IMG/VR virus record: IMGVR_UViG_3300001450_010303
Coordinates: 1 to 64,000 of that record
Source of the DNA: a virus
DNA length: 64,000 nucleotides
Direction: 5' to 3' (one strand)
The notes below the pieces were generated by a model, which saw nothing but the letters and a program-made list of their open reading frames with translations, had not been told where the DNA came from and did not search any database. Positions 1-7,142 of the stretch are shown piece after piece. The number at the start of each line of letters is the position of its first letter. Position 1 is the stretch's first letter. Position numbers and translations under genes: made by a program.

Positions 1-1
1 A

Positions 2-259
2 GACTCCAGCGACCGAGAAGGCATCCACGATGCACTAAAGATGGTGCGTATCATGCACACAAAGTATTCGGGGAACGCTACCGCACACAAAGAATCGTTC
101 AGCAAGATTGAGTTTATCAAGATGCTCCGCAAGTTTATGAAGGAATCCATCGAACACCTTGACGATCCCGATTCTGGACAGGTCCGGGATATGACCGACA
201 TGCCAAATCTTCGTAATGCCAAGCGTTTCGCTGACCGCATATTTACGGGGATGCGATGA
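2..259 (+). CDS. C-terminal part of an unknown protein, cut by window edge
   Basis: The frame is open from base 2 to the stop at 257-259, giving 85 visible residues. An internal ATG lies at 41, but there is no stop upstream of it, so the gene probably begins before the window. The piece is charged and helical in character (KIEFIKMLRKFMKES, then NAKRFADRIF) and carries no motif I recognise. Its stop overlaps the ATG of the next gene, so the two are likely translationally coupled. Confidence 0.6.
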   Translation, partial: DSSDREGIHDALKMVRIMHTKYSGNATAHKESFSKIEFIKMLRKFMKESIEHLDDPDSGQVRDMTDMPNLRNAKRFADRIFTGMR

Positions 260-441
260 AGGTTGGTGATCTGGTGAGAATGAAAACCCATAATACGGGA
301 CTTGTCGGCATTGTGATGGGCAGGTATCCTAAATACACCGATACCGGTCCTATACAGATAGGTATAAAATGGTTTAAGGGGTCAGGTAAGACGGACTGGG
401 AACCCGAATCTTGGTTGGAGGTAGTAAGTGAAAGTCGGTAA
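256..441 (+). CDS. small VGDLV-family protein (SH3-like barrel suspected)
   Basis: 61 residues starting MKVGDLVRMK. The pattern is shared by many small ORFs in this window: a GDLV-type start, a central GIV strand (VGIVMGR), a (V/I)KW strand (IGIKWF) and an acidic or hydrophobic end (WLEVV). By pattern this looks like one small beta-barrel. The molecular role is unknown. The ATG overlaps the previous stop (ATGA), and the next family member starts inside its 3' end. Confidence 0.75.
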   Translation: MKVGDLVRMKTHNTGLVGIVMGRYPKYTDTGPIQIGIKWFKGSGKTDWEPESWLEVVSESR

Positions 442-607
442 CTTGGTCCGAAGAAATCACTACGGCGCACCGAGCAAAGGCCGCGGCCCAGTCGGCATCA
501 TTATCAGGCGCGCCCTATCACTACCGTCCGAATGGTGGATCGTGGAGTGGGCCGGGGATGGTCGCGAGACTATAAGATCAGAACACCTAAAAGTCGTTAG
601 CTCTTGA
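428..607 (+). CDS. second VGDLV-family protein, GTG start
   Basis: 59 residues from a GTG: VKVGNLVRRN, then GPVGIIIRR, WWIVEWAG and EHLKVV. This matches the neighbour at 256 in layout, which is why the GTG is chosen. It overlaps that gene by 14 bases in another frame. The stop codon TGA at 605-607 sits inside the first TTGAC box of the following promoter, an arrangement seen repeatedly in this region. Function unknown. Confidence 0.7.
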   Translation: MKVGNLVRRNHYGAPSKGRGPVGIIIRRALSLPSEWWIVEWAGDGRETIRSEHLKVVSS

Positions 608-658
608 CATTCTCTTGACAACTTAAACCTTGACTTCTACCCTATTCGGTGTTATATT
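604..658 (+). promoter_or_regulatory. triple-box promoter, copy 1
   Basis: TTGACA-type boxes begin at 604, 615 and 630 (spacings 11 and 15). The third (TTGACT) is a good -35, followed by a 17-base spacer and TATATT at 653-658. The leader TATTATAGGTATAGAAAGG then supplies a Shine-Dalgarno. It drives 682 and 797. Confidence 0.85.
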
Positions 659-681
659 ATAGGTATAGAAAGGGGCAAAAA

Positions 682-795
682 ATGCTTGAAAAACGAAACG
701 GAATGATGATCGCCACGATCATCGCAGACTTAACTTGCTGGACAGGGCTTATTGCCCTCGGCTTTCACTGGGCAGCATGCCCGCTTGGATGGTAG
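682..795 (+). CDS. 37-residue hydrophobic peptide
   Basis: The ATG at 682 follows an AAAGGGG ribosome site in the copy 1 leader, so this is the first gene of the transcript. After a short basic start (MLEKRNG) almost the whole peptide is hydrophobic (MMIATIIADLTCWTGLIALG), consistent with one membrane span. It ends one base before the next ATG. No family recognised. Position and ribosome site are the main support. Confidence 0.6.
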   Translation: MLEKRNGMMIATIIADLTCWTGLIALGFHWAACPLGW

Positions 796-796
796 A

Positions 797-1156
797 ATGA
801 AAATAGAACTGACAGACAGTGAGATCGAGGTAGTGATGAAGGCTCTTGAACACTTCACCAGAGCCCCACATTCGATCCGCGAGGGTGTGTGCATCGACGA
901 GATCAATGAGATCGCAGATGACATTCGCGAACAGGACTGCCGCCGCGATGATGGATGGGGGATCGATGCTGAGATCAATGCGGAAACGCAGATGTTTAGT
1001 GTTGGTGTAGAGGCCCGCGAGAAGATGAAGGCGACAAGCCAAGCGGCCAGCCGACGTGCGTTAAAGTTTATATCTCCTGGAACACCGAAGAATCGATCCA
1101 AAAATCAGGACGTTGATGTATGGGCTCCACCACCCAATGATCCTGCAAAGTGGTAG
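797..1156 (+). CDS. unknown 119-residue protein
   Basis: The ATG at 797 is chosen over an in-frame ATG at 752 because it follows the stop of the 682 peptide by one base. The protein starts MKIELTDSEIEVVMKALEHF, a mainly helical N-terminus, with an acidic middle and a Pro-rich end (WAPPPNDPAKW). No catalytic motif seen. It belongs to the early promoter block. Confidence 0.65.
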   Translation: MKIELTDSEIEVVMKALEHFTRAPHSIREGVCIDEINEIADDIREQDCRRDDGWGIDAEINAETQMFSVGVEAREKMKATSQAASRRALKFISPGTPKNRSKNQDVDVWAPPPNDPAKW

Positions 1157-1166
1157 GTGACGAATA

Positions 1167-1301
1167 ATGACGCTTCTAACTGTGCTTTCGATTCTTTGTG
1201 CCCCCGGCTCTGGTAGTGTGTTCGATCCAACCATTGAGCCACTCATAGCCCCACTCACGCTTGACATTCCCTTGACAACTTTGCCATTGACAAGGGGCTA
1301 A
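1167..1301 (+). CDS. possible small secreted peptide (weak)
   Basis: 44 codons beginning MTLLTVLSILCAPGSGS, which looks like a short signal sequence. The frame runs straight through all three boxes of promoter copy 2, which could be chance. There is a GGTGACG stretch upstream but no strong ribosome site. I would not rely on it. Confidence 0.3.
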   Translation: MTLLTVLSILCAPGSGSVFDPTIEPLIAPLTLDIPLTTLPLTRG

Positions 1302-1314
1302 AAGCGGTTATATT
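1261..1314 (+). promoter_or_regulatory. triple-box promoter, copy 2
   Basis: Boxes begin at 1261, 1272 and 1287 (spacings 11 and 15). The third (TTGACA) is a consensus -35, with a 16-base spacer to TATATT at 1309-1314. The same leader as copy 1 follows. It drives the zinc-knuckle gene at 1340. Confidence 0.85.
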
Positions 1315-1339
1315 ATAGGTATAGAAAGGAAAGAAAACT

Positions 1340-2209
1340 ATGTCATACAACGGAACCGTTCGCTGCTCTTACTGCTACACTACTGGCCATAACAAGCGCA
1401 AGTGTTCTGACTATACCGCGATGGTGCTGCGCCGCTATAATGATAATCTGGGCTTTGCCGCGCAAGTTGATGAAGCCCGTCCTGACCACTACTTGCAGCA
1501 AGCCGAGCGGTACCGTCTTGTATACATGAAGCGCACCAAGATCGATCCCGCGACAGGCGAGAAGGTGAAGAACAAGACGGCGAAAGCCGAGCGCATGAAG
1601 AAAGTGACTTGCGGTTATTGCTCTCAGCGAGGTCACACCCGCCGAGTGTGTGGGGTTGTCGAGCGTGACAAGCTGGTATTCATCGAGGAATCCCGCCGTG
1701 TTCGTGCTGGTGTGCTTGAAGATGCCCGCGAGACTGGCATCGGTGTGGGTTCAATGATCCCTATCCGCACACGCGGATATAACGCTGATAATGAGTGGGG
1801 GACACACACAACACTCCGCTATGTTAAGAGTGTAGATTGGAACACGGTTACTGCTAACCGCGCAGGGTTGTGGGTATATCATGTTGATGCTCGGAAACTT
1901 GGTGCAGCCAATCAAGGCCGCTGGACCTCTCGCGACAAGATCGTGAGCCTACGGGAAAACTTTAACGAAGCATGTAGCCATGCAGAACTTCAGAACCATT
2001 CTGAGCCAACCGCTTCGCTTATCCCATCGCTCGATCCGGCCGCTGGCTGGCTGGACTGTGAGCCTTCTACTATCGACGTTGCGGCCCACTTCCCGACCAA
2101 GGGTAACAAGTATGAAAAGCAACGCGGCCACAACTATACGTGGCCACGCGGTGTGACGGCAGAAGTGATCCGCGATCTCGGACTTGAAGAACATTATGAA
2201 GTCTCTTGA
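1340..2209 (+). CDS. double CCHC zinc-knuckle protein
   Basis: 289 residues with two zinc knuckles of the form C-x2-C-x4-H-x4-C: C9, C12, H17, C22 (CSYCYTTGHNKRKC) and C91, C94, H99, C104 (CGYCSQRGHTRRVC). Such knuckles usually bind single-stranded nucleic acid, so an RNA- or ssDNA-binding role is likely. The C-terminal 180 residues are unassigned. It has its own strong promoter, and its TGA stop lies in box 1 of copy 3. The early position suggests host takeover or transcript handling, which is inference. Confidence 0.8.
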   Translation: MSYNGTVRCSYCYTTGHNKRKCSDYTAMVLRRYNDNLGFAAQVDEARPDHYLQQAERYRLVYMKRTKIDPATGEKVKNKTAKAERMKKVTCGYCSQRGHTRRVCGVVERDKLVFIEESRRVRAGVLEDARETGIGVGSMIPIRTRGYNADNEWGTHTTLRYVKSVDWNTVTANRAGLWVYHVDARKLGAANQGRWTSRDKIVSLRENFNEACSHAELQNHSEPTASLIPSLDPAAGWLDCEPSTIDVAAHFPTKGNKYEKQRGHNYTWPRGVTAEVIRDLGLEEHYEVS

Positions 2210-2259
2210 CATTTCCCTGACACCTCTCGCCTTGACTTATGGGCGAGAGCGGTTATATT
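2206..2259 (+). promoter_or_regulatory. triple-box promoter, copy 3, with no gene behind it
   Basis: Boxes begin at 2206, 2217 (CTGACA) and 2232 (TTGACT), then a 16-base spacer and TATATT at 2254-2259. Only about 45 bases separate it from copy 4. That stretch holds a GA-rich leader and at most a TTG-started 8-codon frame ending at 2308-2310. It may be a lost cassette or a booster promoter for the MoxR gene. Confidence 0.75.
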
Positions 2260-2308
2260 ATAAGGGTAAGAAAGAGAAAGAAAAGTTGTCATCCGATAAC
2301 AAAAACCT

Positions 2309-2363
2309 CTGACATTTACTTGACAACAAAAAACTTGACGTATAGCCCATTTGGTGTTATATT
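2309..2363 (+). promoter_or_regulatory. triple-box promoter, copy 4
   Basis: Boxes begin at 2309 (CTGACA), 2320 and 2335 (TTGACG), with a 17-base spacer to TATATT at 2358-2363. The leader differs from the other copies after the -10. It drives the MoxR-type ATPase at 2413. Confidence 0.8.
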
Positions 2364-2412
2364 TATAGAGTAAGAACAAAAAGCCACCAACCCTCCCCGG
2401 AGAAAAACCACT

Positions 2413-3501
2413 ATGACCATCGATTTCGCAACCTTCCTCGCTGTCGCTCCCCACGTCCTCAACTCGCGCCTTCCGGTGCTGATCCGTGGCAAGCATGGGG
2501 TTGGTAAGTCTCAGATCGTCTATCAGATCGCGGAGAAGCGCAAGCTACCAGTGGTAGAGCGCCGCGCATCGCAGATGACCGAGGGTGATCTTCTTGGTCT
2601 GCCCGACACAGCAGACACACAGATCAATGGTCGCAAAGCTACTACGTGGAACGCCCCTGACTGGCTTGTGACGGCTTGCGAGCAGCCGGTGTGCCTATTC
2701 CTCGATGAAGTGGATCGCGCCACCTTGGAGGTGCGTCAGGGGCTCTTTGAGCTTACTGATAGCCGTAAGCTGAACGGGTGGAACCTCCACCCTGAGACCC
2801 TGATCGTCGCTGCTGTCAATGGTGGCGAGCACGGCGCTCAGTACCAAGTTGGCGAAATGGACCCCGCCGAGCTTGACCGCTGGACCGTGTTCGATGTCGA
2901 GCCTTCTACTGAAGACTGGCTCAAGTGGGCCAATGGTCGGATTCCCTCTATCGTGTGGGACTTCATTAACCATAACCGTGGCCACCTTGAGCATGAAGGT
3001 GACTATGAGCCTAACAAGGTTTATCCTTCACGCCGCTCATGGGATCGCTACTGCCAAACCGCTGAGCCGGCTGGTGTGTTCGGTGAGGAAGGGGATCGCG
3101 ATATGCTGTTCAACCTTGCGACTGCGTTCCTTGGCTTTGAGGCTGCTGTGTCCCTCCGTGACTTCGTTGAGAAGTACGAGTGGCAAGTATCGGTTGAGGA
3201 TATTCTTGACAAGGGCGACTTTTCCAAGACTTCCAAGTGGGGGATCAATGATCACTCCGCGATGATCGAGAAGTTTGATGCCGCTGGTGTGTTCAAGCCT
3301 GACTTGTCCGACGACCAGATCAGCAACCTTGCTGAATACTTCGTTGCTCTGCCTTCCGAGGTAGCTATGAAGCTGTGGAGCGTCTTGGGCGATACCGACA
3401 ACATTAACAACGTGGTATCGCTCCATAAGGCTGAAACAAAGGACGGAGCAAAGGTATCTGAACACTTGGTGGAGATCCTTGGTGGTGGTGATGACCAATG
3501 A
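2413..3501 (+). CDS. MoxR-type AAA+ ATPase
   Basis: 362 residues. Walker A is GKHGVGKS at residues 26-33, Walker B is CLFLDE at 94-99, and a sensor-1-like stretch VAAVNGG follows near 133-139. This is the MoxR/RavA branch of AAA+ ATPases, which act as chaperone-like motors together with vWA-domain partners. The fitting partner lies downstream at 4433, after three small ORFs. The 3' end overlaps the next gene by 4 bases. The client is unknown. An early role in remodelling a host complex is inference. Confidence 0.9.
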   Translation: MTIDFATFLAVAPHVLNSRLPVLIRGKHGVGKSQIVYQIAEKRKLPVVERRASQMTEGDLLGLPDTADTQINGRKATTWNAPDWLVTACEQPVCLFLDEVDRATLEVRQGLFELTDSRKLNGWNLHPETLIVAAVNGGEHGAQYQVGEMDPAELDRWTVFDVEPSTEDWLKWANGRIPSIVWDFINHNRGHLEHEGDYEPNKVYPSRRSWDRYCQTAEPAGVFGEEGDRDMLFNLATAFLGFEAAVSLRDFVEKYEWQVSVEDILDKGDFSKTSKWGINDHSAMIEKFDAAGVFKPDLSDDQISNLAEYFVALPSEVAMKLWSVLGDTDNINNVVSLHKAETKDGAKVSEHLVEILGGGDDQ

Positions 3502-3728
3502 GCACTCAAGCCTTCTCACAACGTCGTCGGCCATGCGTCGGTGACGTTGTGAGGCTTAGCGCCCCCGCCAGTATTGGCCGAGCGTATAGGCGCACACACG
3601 GAGCAGGGATCGTCACAAGCATCAGTGACCCGGATGGCCGCCGTCGAGAGTATGAAGTTAAGTGGCTTAAAAGTCGAGAGAGAATGAAGTTTAATGAAGA
3701 AGACCTTATCATCGTCTCGCCTGTCTGA
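3498..3728 (+). CDS. VGDLV-family protein
   Basis: 76 residues. The family core starts near residue 14: VGDVVRLS, GAGIVTSIS, YEVKWLKS and EDLIIV. The ATG overlaps the MoxR stop (ATGA), so it is co-translated with it. An N-terminal tail (MSTQAFSQRRRP) is added in front of the usual family start. Function unknown. Confidence 0.75.
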   Translation: MSTQAFSQRRRPCVGDVVRLSAPASIGRAYRRTHGAGIVTSISDPDGRRREYEVKWLKSRERMKFNEEDLIIVSPV

Positions 3729-3732
3729 CAAG

Positions 3733-3936
3733 GTGAGAGTAGGCGACCTGCTGACCATCGAGCGGTATAACAAAACCATACCGGCCTTAGTTCTGGAAGT
3801 TAAAGAGATCAAGTATGCTGTTGGCTATGCTGACAAGGCAAGAAAAGAGTTTAAGGTGCTCGAATCCGGCAAAGAACGATGGTACGCCGACATAGAACTA
3901 TCAGCGATATTCAAGAAACCACAAAGTAGAGAATAA
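3733..3936 (+). CDS. VGDLV-family protein, GTG start likely
   Basis: From the GTG at 3733 the protein is 67 residues and begins VRVGDLLTIE, matching the MKVGDLV starts of its relatives. An in-frame ATG at 3694 would overlap the previous gene by 35 bases and is less likely. Later strands are PALVLEVKE and YADIELSAIF. Third member of the moxR transcript. Confidence 0.65.
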   Translation: MRVGDLLTIERYNKTIPALVLEVKEIKYAVGYADKARKEFKVLESGKERWYADIELSAIFKKPQSRE

Positions 3937-3938
3937 AT

Positions 3939-4355
3939 ATGAACCTAACAGCCGCAGCCATCCTATCCTATAGTTTATTGTGTCCAGCCAACAGTGATAC
4001 AATGTTCACATATCCATCGGACAAGTATTCACATTGTGTTAAAACACCCCAGCCGTTCTATAGAATAGGATCCAGGTTTATTCCTGTGCCACTTACCACT
4101 AAGAACAACTTATACCCTGATCGCCCCCATTTTTATGGTAGTGTTACGCGCAATCCGCCTTCGACTCCTTTGTTAATAAATAGGCTTTGGCCGCGTGTCA
4201 CCAAACCTCGAAGAACCAAAAAGACTCCCCGATTTTCAGTATCCTTGGAATGCAATAGACCACCCATGGGCACACCATACTATAATGTTCCGTGTTCTAC
4301 TGGATCGCCAAATAACGCTTTTTCTATAGCACTGACTTGGCGAATAACTCCTTGA
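3939..4355 (+). CDS. unknown 138-residue protein, possibly exported
   Basis: It starts two bases after the previous stop. The first 20 residues (MNLTAAAILSYSLLCPANS) look like a weak signal peptide. The rest is rich in Pro, Asn, Tyr and Arg, with several Cys. Composition differs from its neighbours and I recognise no family. The stop falls within promoter copy 5. Confidence 0.5.
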   Translation: MNLTAAAILSYSLLCPANSDTMFTYPSDKYSHCVKTPQPFYRIGSRFIPVPLTTKNNLYPDRPHFYGSVTRNPPSTPLLINRLWPRVTKPRRTKKTPRFSVSLECNRPPMGTPYYNVPCSTGSPNNAFSIALTWRITP

Positions 4356-4406
4356 CACTCTCTTGACAACTTTCGCCTTGACGATAGCCCTTTTCGGTGC
4401 TATATT
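4352..4406 (+). promoter_or_regulatory. triple-box promoter, copy 5
   Basis: Boxes begin at 4352, 4363 and 4378 (TTGACG), with a 17-base spacer to TATATT at 4401-4406, then the common leader TATTATAGGTATAGAAAGGA. It drives the vWA gene at 4433. Confidence 0.85.
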
Positions 4407-4432
4407 ATAGGTATAGAAAGGAAAAAACGACT

Positions 4433-5746
4433 ATGACCACCAAAACTGACATTCCAGAGTTCGACCAAGAAACTGAGCCAACCGAGATCGCAGAGGACGC
4501 ACCTAAGACCTTTGACCTGAATAAGCATATGGCTCGTTTGCTTATGCGCGAACCATTTTTCGCTGGCCTCTCGCGTCGTATCGACAAACGCTCCAGCTAC
4601 GAAGTGCCGACCGCTGGTGTGCGAGTGAATCCAGTCACGGCCCAGTTTGAGCTACTGTATAATCCTGAGTTTTTTGCTTCTCTCAGCGATACTCACAAGT
4701 TGGGTGTTCTGAAGCATGAGTTTTATCACCTGATCTTAGAGCATGTGACCAACCGTAAGCCGGCTGATGGCCTGAAGCGGATCGATAACATCGCGATGGA
4801 CCTTGCGATCAACAGTCACATCGCCAACGAGTTGCCCAATGAGGCAAACCCTGGCCCGATCATTGTGGTCGATAAGAGTGGAAAGGGTGAGCCGATGAAG
4901 GCTTGCATCCCCGGCGAAGGCAAGCTGTTTGCTGACCTTCCAACCCATAAATCATATGAGTGGTATTTGAACGCTCTTAAAAAGATGGCTGAGGAACAGG
5001 AACAGGAACAGGACGGCGATGGCGAACCCGGTGAAGGCGGGGATCCTTTTGGCGACACCGACAGCTTTGACAGCCATGAAGGTTTCGGTGAGGCCGATGG
5101 TACCACCCAAGAGATCGCTAAGGAGCGTTTGAAGGAAACTCTCAAGAAGGCCGCCGAAGAAGCGGAGAAGGCGCGCAACTGGGGAACCGTATCGTCATCA
5201 ATGAGAAAAGATATTATGGATCGTATCGCCTCAAAAGTTGATTGGCGCAAGGTGCTACGGTACTTCGTTAAAACTTCACAACGCAGCGACAAGCGCAGTA
5301 CTCCGCGCCGCTTGAACAAGCGTTATCCTCGCGTCCATCCCGGCAAGCGCGTCCGTCGTCACGCCAAGATTGCGATCAGTATCGACCAATCTGGATCTGT
5401 GGATGATGCGATGCTTGCCGCCTTTTTCGGTGAGTTAAATAAGTTGGCCGAGATCGCAGAGTTTACCGTGGTACCATTTGATACTGTGGTTGCGGAGGAT
5501 AAGGTTTATGTCTGGAAAAAGGGCAAGACCCAAAAGACCGAGCGCGTGATGTGTGGTGGAACGTGCTTTGATGCTCCCACCAAATATGTCAATGATCGCA
5601 ACTTTGATGGTCATATTGTCTTGACCGATCTCTGCGCTCCCAAGCCGATCCGAAGCCAGTGCCAAAGAATGTGGATGACCACCAAAGCCCACGCAGCCCG
5701 CCCATACTTTTCAACCAACGAACGTATCATAGCTATCGACAGCTAA
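4433..5746 (+). CDS. metallopeptidase-like/vWA protein, MoxR partner
   Basis: 437 residues from the ATG at 4433, which follows the ribosome site GAAAGGAAAAAA. The N-terminal half has a zinc-peptidase-like HExxH variant (H95-E-F-Y-H99). A Glu/Gly-rich linker near 185-220 follows. The C-terminal half is a vWA-like domain with a MIDAS motif D318-x-S320-x-S322 (DQSGS), a later GGT and an LTD. This two-domain layout is the DUF2201 type that accompanies MoxR ATPases. With the ATPase at 2413 it probably forms one metal-dependent remodelling machine. Whether the HEFYH site is active is unclear. Confidence 0.85.
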   Translation: MTTKTDIPEFDQETEPTEIAEDAPKTFDLNKHMARLLMREPFFAGLSRRIDKRSSYEVPTAGVRVNPVTAQFELLYNPEFFASLSDTHKLGVLKHEFYHLILEHVTNRKPADGLKRIDNIAMDLAINSHIANELPNEANPGPIIVVDKSGKGEPMKACIPGEGKLFADLPTHKSYEWYLNALKKMAEEQEQEQDGDGEPGEGGDPFGDTDSFDSHEGFGEADGTTQEIAKERLKETLKKAAEEAEKARNWGTVSSSMRKDIMDRIASKVDWRKVLRYFVKTSQRSDKRSTPRRLNKRYPRVHPGKRVRRHAKIAISIDQSGSVDDAMLAAFFGELNKLAEIAEFTVVPFDTVVAEDKVYVWKKGKTQKTERVMCGGTCFDAPTKYVNDRNFDGHIVLTDLCAPKPIRSQCQRMWMTTKAHAARPYFSTNERIIAIDS

Positions 5747-5782
5747 GGTGCGTTAAACTTTCTCGAACACAGGAGAGAAAAC

Positions 5783-6118
5783 ATGCAAGCCCTTAAAATA
5801 TATGGATCCCCACGCACAAACGATAAAGTCATCAAAGCATGGCAGAATGGCGTAAGTGCGCGCAATCACAGGTATTCTTTGACCTCGATCTCGTACCCAA
5901 ATGGAAGTGCAGAGCTATTTAGCTATGACTTAAAGATCGGAGAGCGCACCCCAGCGGGCGTATTTGTCATCGCTGACTTTACCGCACCAGCCAAGGGTTT
6001 TCATTCTATGACTACGTCTCAGCACGTGAATCTCGCTAAATATCAGACGGGCAGCGCGGTGATCATGAATCCGCTGGTGTGGGAGTGTTCGCCAATGAGC
6101 GAGAGCAAGCCCTTTTAG
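5783..6118 (+). CDS. unknown 111-residue protein
   Basis: A good ribosome site (CAGGAGAGAAAAC) precedes the ATG. The sequence is mixed alpha/beta with TPAGVFVIADF and HVNLAKY stretches and no catalytic motif I recognise. Its TAG stop shares a base with the GTG of the next gene, so the two are coupled. It follows the vWA gene by 36 bases and is probably on the same transcript. Confidence 0.65.
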   Translation: MQALKIYGSPRTNDKVIKAWQNGVSARNHRYSLTSISYPNGSAELFSYDLKIGERTPAGVFVIADFTAPAKGFHSMTTSQHVNLAKYQTGSAVIMNPLVWECSPMSESKPF

Positions 6119-6321
6119 TGGAAAAGTTCAAGACTGGCGATCTGGTCAAGATCCGCGAGGGAACCCACGCGACTGAGATCCCTGAGCATCGAACCGGCAT
6201 GATCATCGAGCGCGGAGAGGCTTCGGGAAACTACACCGAGTCTTACACCGTTATCTTTCTCGGCACCGACATACACTTAAAGTTCCACGCTATGTTCTTG
6301 GAACACTTTACATCTACCTGA
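6118..6321 (+). CDS. VGDLV-family protein, GTG start
   Basis: 67 residues reading (M)EKFKTGDLVKIRE, TGMIIERG, YTVIFLG and AMFLEHF. The GTG at 6118 overlaps the previous stop by one base. An upstream in-frame GTG at 6079 is possible but would add residues not seen in relatives. The stop falls in promoter copy 6. Function unknown. Confidence 0.7.
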   Translation: MEKFKTGDLVKIREGTHATEIPEHRTGMIIERGEASGNYTESYTVIFLGTDIHLKFHAMFLEHFTST

Positions 6322-6360
6322 CATTTGAAACCTTGACAATAGACCTCAAGCGGTTATATT
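6307..6360 (+). promoter_or_regulatory. triple-box promoter, copy 6 (box 1 degenerate)
   Basis: Box 2 is CTGACA at 6318 and box 3 TTGACA at 6333 (spacing 15). Exactly 11 bases before box 2 lies TTTACA at 6307, a decayed box 1. A 16-base spacer leads to TATATT at 6355-6360. It drives 6386 and following genes. Confidence 0.8.
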
Positions 6361-6385
6361 ATAGGTATAGAAAGGAGAAAAATCT

Positions 6386-6580
6386 ATGCTTACCCTTCCA
6401 CTCATTCGCACCGACGACGATTCTACCCTGACCCCCATTGAGCGTACTGCCGTAGCATGCGAGCAGGTGATCACCGCTTTGCTGATGGCGGCATCAATGG
6501 GCGATCCTCGCCTGAACGACCAAGAGCGCGAGGTTCTAACAACCCTGAGCGTTGCAACCATCGTACCAGCGGAGGCATAA
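6386..6580 (+). CDS. unknown 64-residue protein
   Basis: The ATG follows the common AGAAAGGAGAAAA leader. The protein is short and probably helical (PIERTAVACEQVITALLMAASMG, split here by eye into two helices). No motif. It ends one base before the ATG of the SWIM gene. Confidence 0.6.
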   Translation: MLTLPLIRTDDDSTLTPIERTAVACEQVITALLMAASMGDPRLNDQEREVLTTLSVATIVPAEA

Positions 6581-6581
6581 A

Positions 6582-6899
6582 ATGGATTTACCTATCGTTG
6601 TCAGCATGAATCCAATGTTATACACTGATCGATCCGGTCAGAAGTGGGCGGTGTCCGGCCAACATTGGGTTGAAGTGCCTGATACCCTGACTCTCGATCA
6701 GGTTGGCAAGTATATGATCATGGAGCCATATGAAACACCCGCACAAGCGGCTGACGTTGTATCCTATGAGGTTCAAGGCAGCAAGGGGAATACCTACAAT
6801 GTGACCGACAACGGAGGTACGTGGACCTGTACGTGTCCCGGTTTTGGTTGGCGTCGGAAGTGCAAACATGTCGAGGCTCAGAAAAATGAAAGTCGGTGA
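6582..6899 (+). CDS. SWIM zinc-finger protein
   Basis: 105 residues. The C-terminus holds a SWIM-type C-x-C-xn-C-x-H motif: C83, C85, C94, H96 (CTCPGFGWRRKCKH). SWIM fingers bind DNA or protein. The upstream 80 residues form a small beta-rich region (SYEVQGSKGNTYNV). The start at 6582 is preferred because it directly follows the previous stop. It overlaps the next gene by 14 bases. Confidence 0.75.
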   Translation: MDLPIVVSMNPMLYTDRSGQKWAVSGQHWVEVPDTLTLDQVGKYMIMEPYETPAQAADVVSYEVQGSKGNTYNVTDNGGTWTCTCPGFGWRRKCKHVEAQKNESR

Positions 6900-7077
6900 T
6901 CTGGTGACGTATACCTTTCAAGGCAGACGATGGCAGGAAGGTCTATCCGTCGATGTTGGTATAGTTGTCGAAACAGGCAAATGGACAGGCAACGCCGACG
7001 TTAAAGTTTTATGGTCGGGTAACTCCGTAGCAGTTACGCAGAAAGGTGATCATCTCAGACTCTTGACACCCTCTTGA
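6886..7077 (+). CDS. VGDLV-family protein
   Basis: 63 residues: MKVGDLVTYTF, VDVGIVVETG, VKVLWSG and DHLRLLTP, a textbook member of the family. The ATG lies within the end of the SWIM gene. The stop (TGA at 7075-7077) falls in box 2 of promoter copy 7. Confidence 0.8.
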   Translation: MKVGDLVTYTFQGRRWQEGLSVDVGIVVETGKWTGNADVKVLWSGNSVAVTQKGDHLRLLTPS

Positions 7078-7117
7078 CAACTTAAACCTTGACGATCGCC
7101 GCTTTCGGTGCTATATT
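7063..7117 (+). promoter_or_regulatory. triple-box promoter, copy 7
   Basis: Boxes begin at 7063, 7074 and 7089 (TTGACG), with a 17-base spacer to TATATT at 7112-7117 and the common leader. It drives 7143. Confidence 0.85.
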
Positions 7118-7142
7118 ATAGGTATAGAAAGGAAAGAACACT

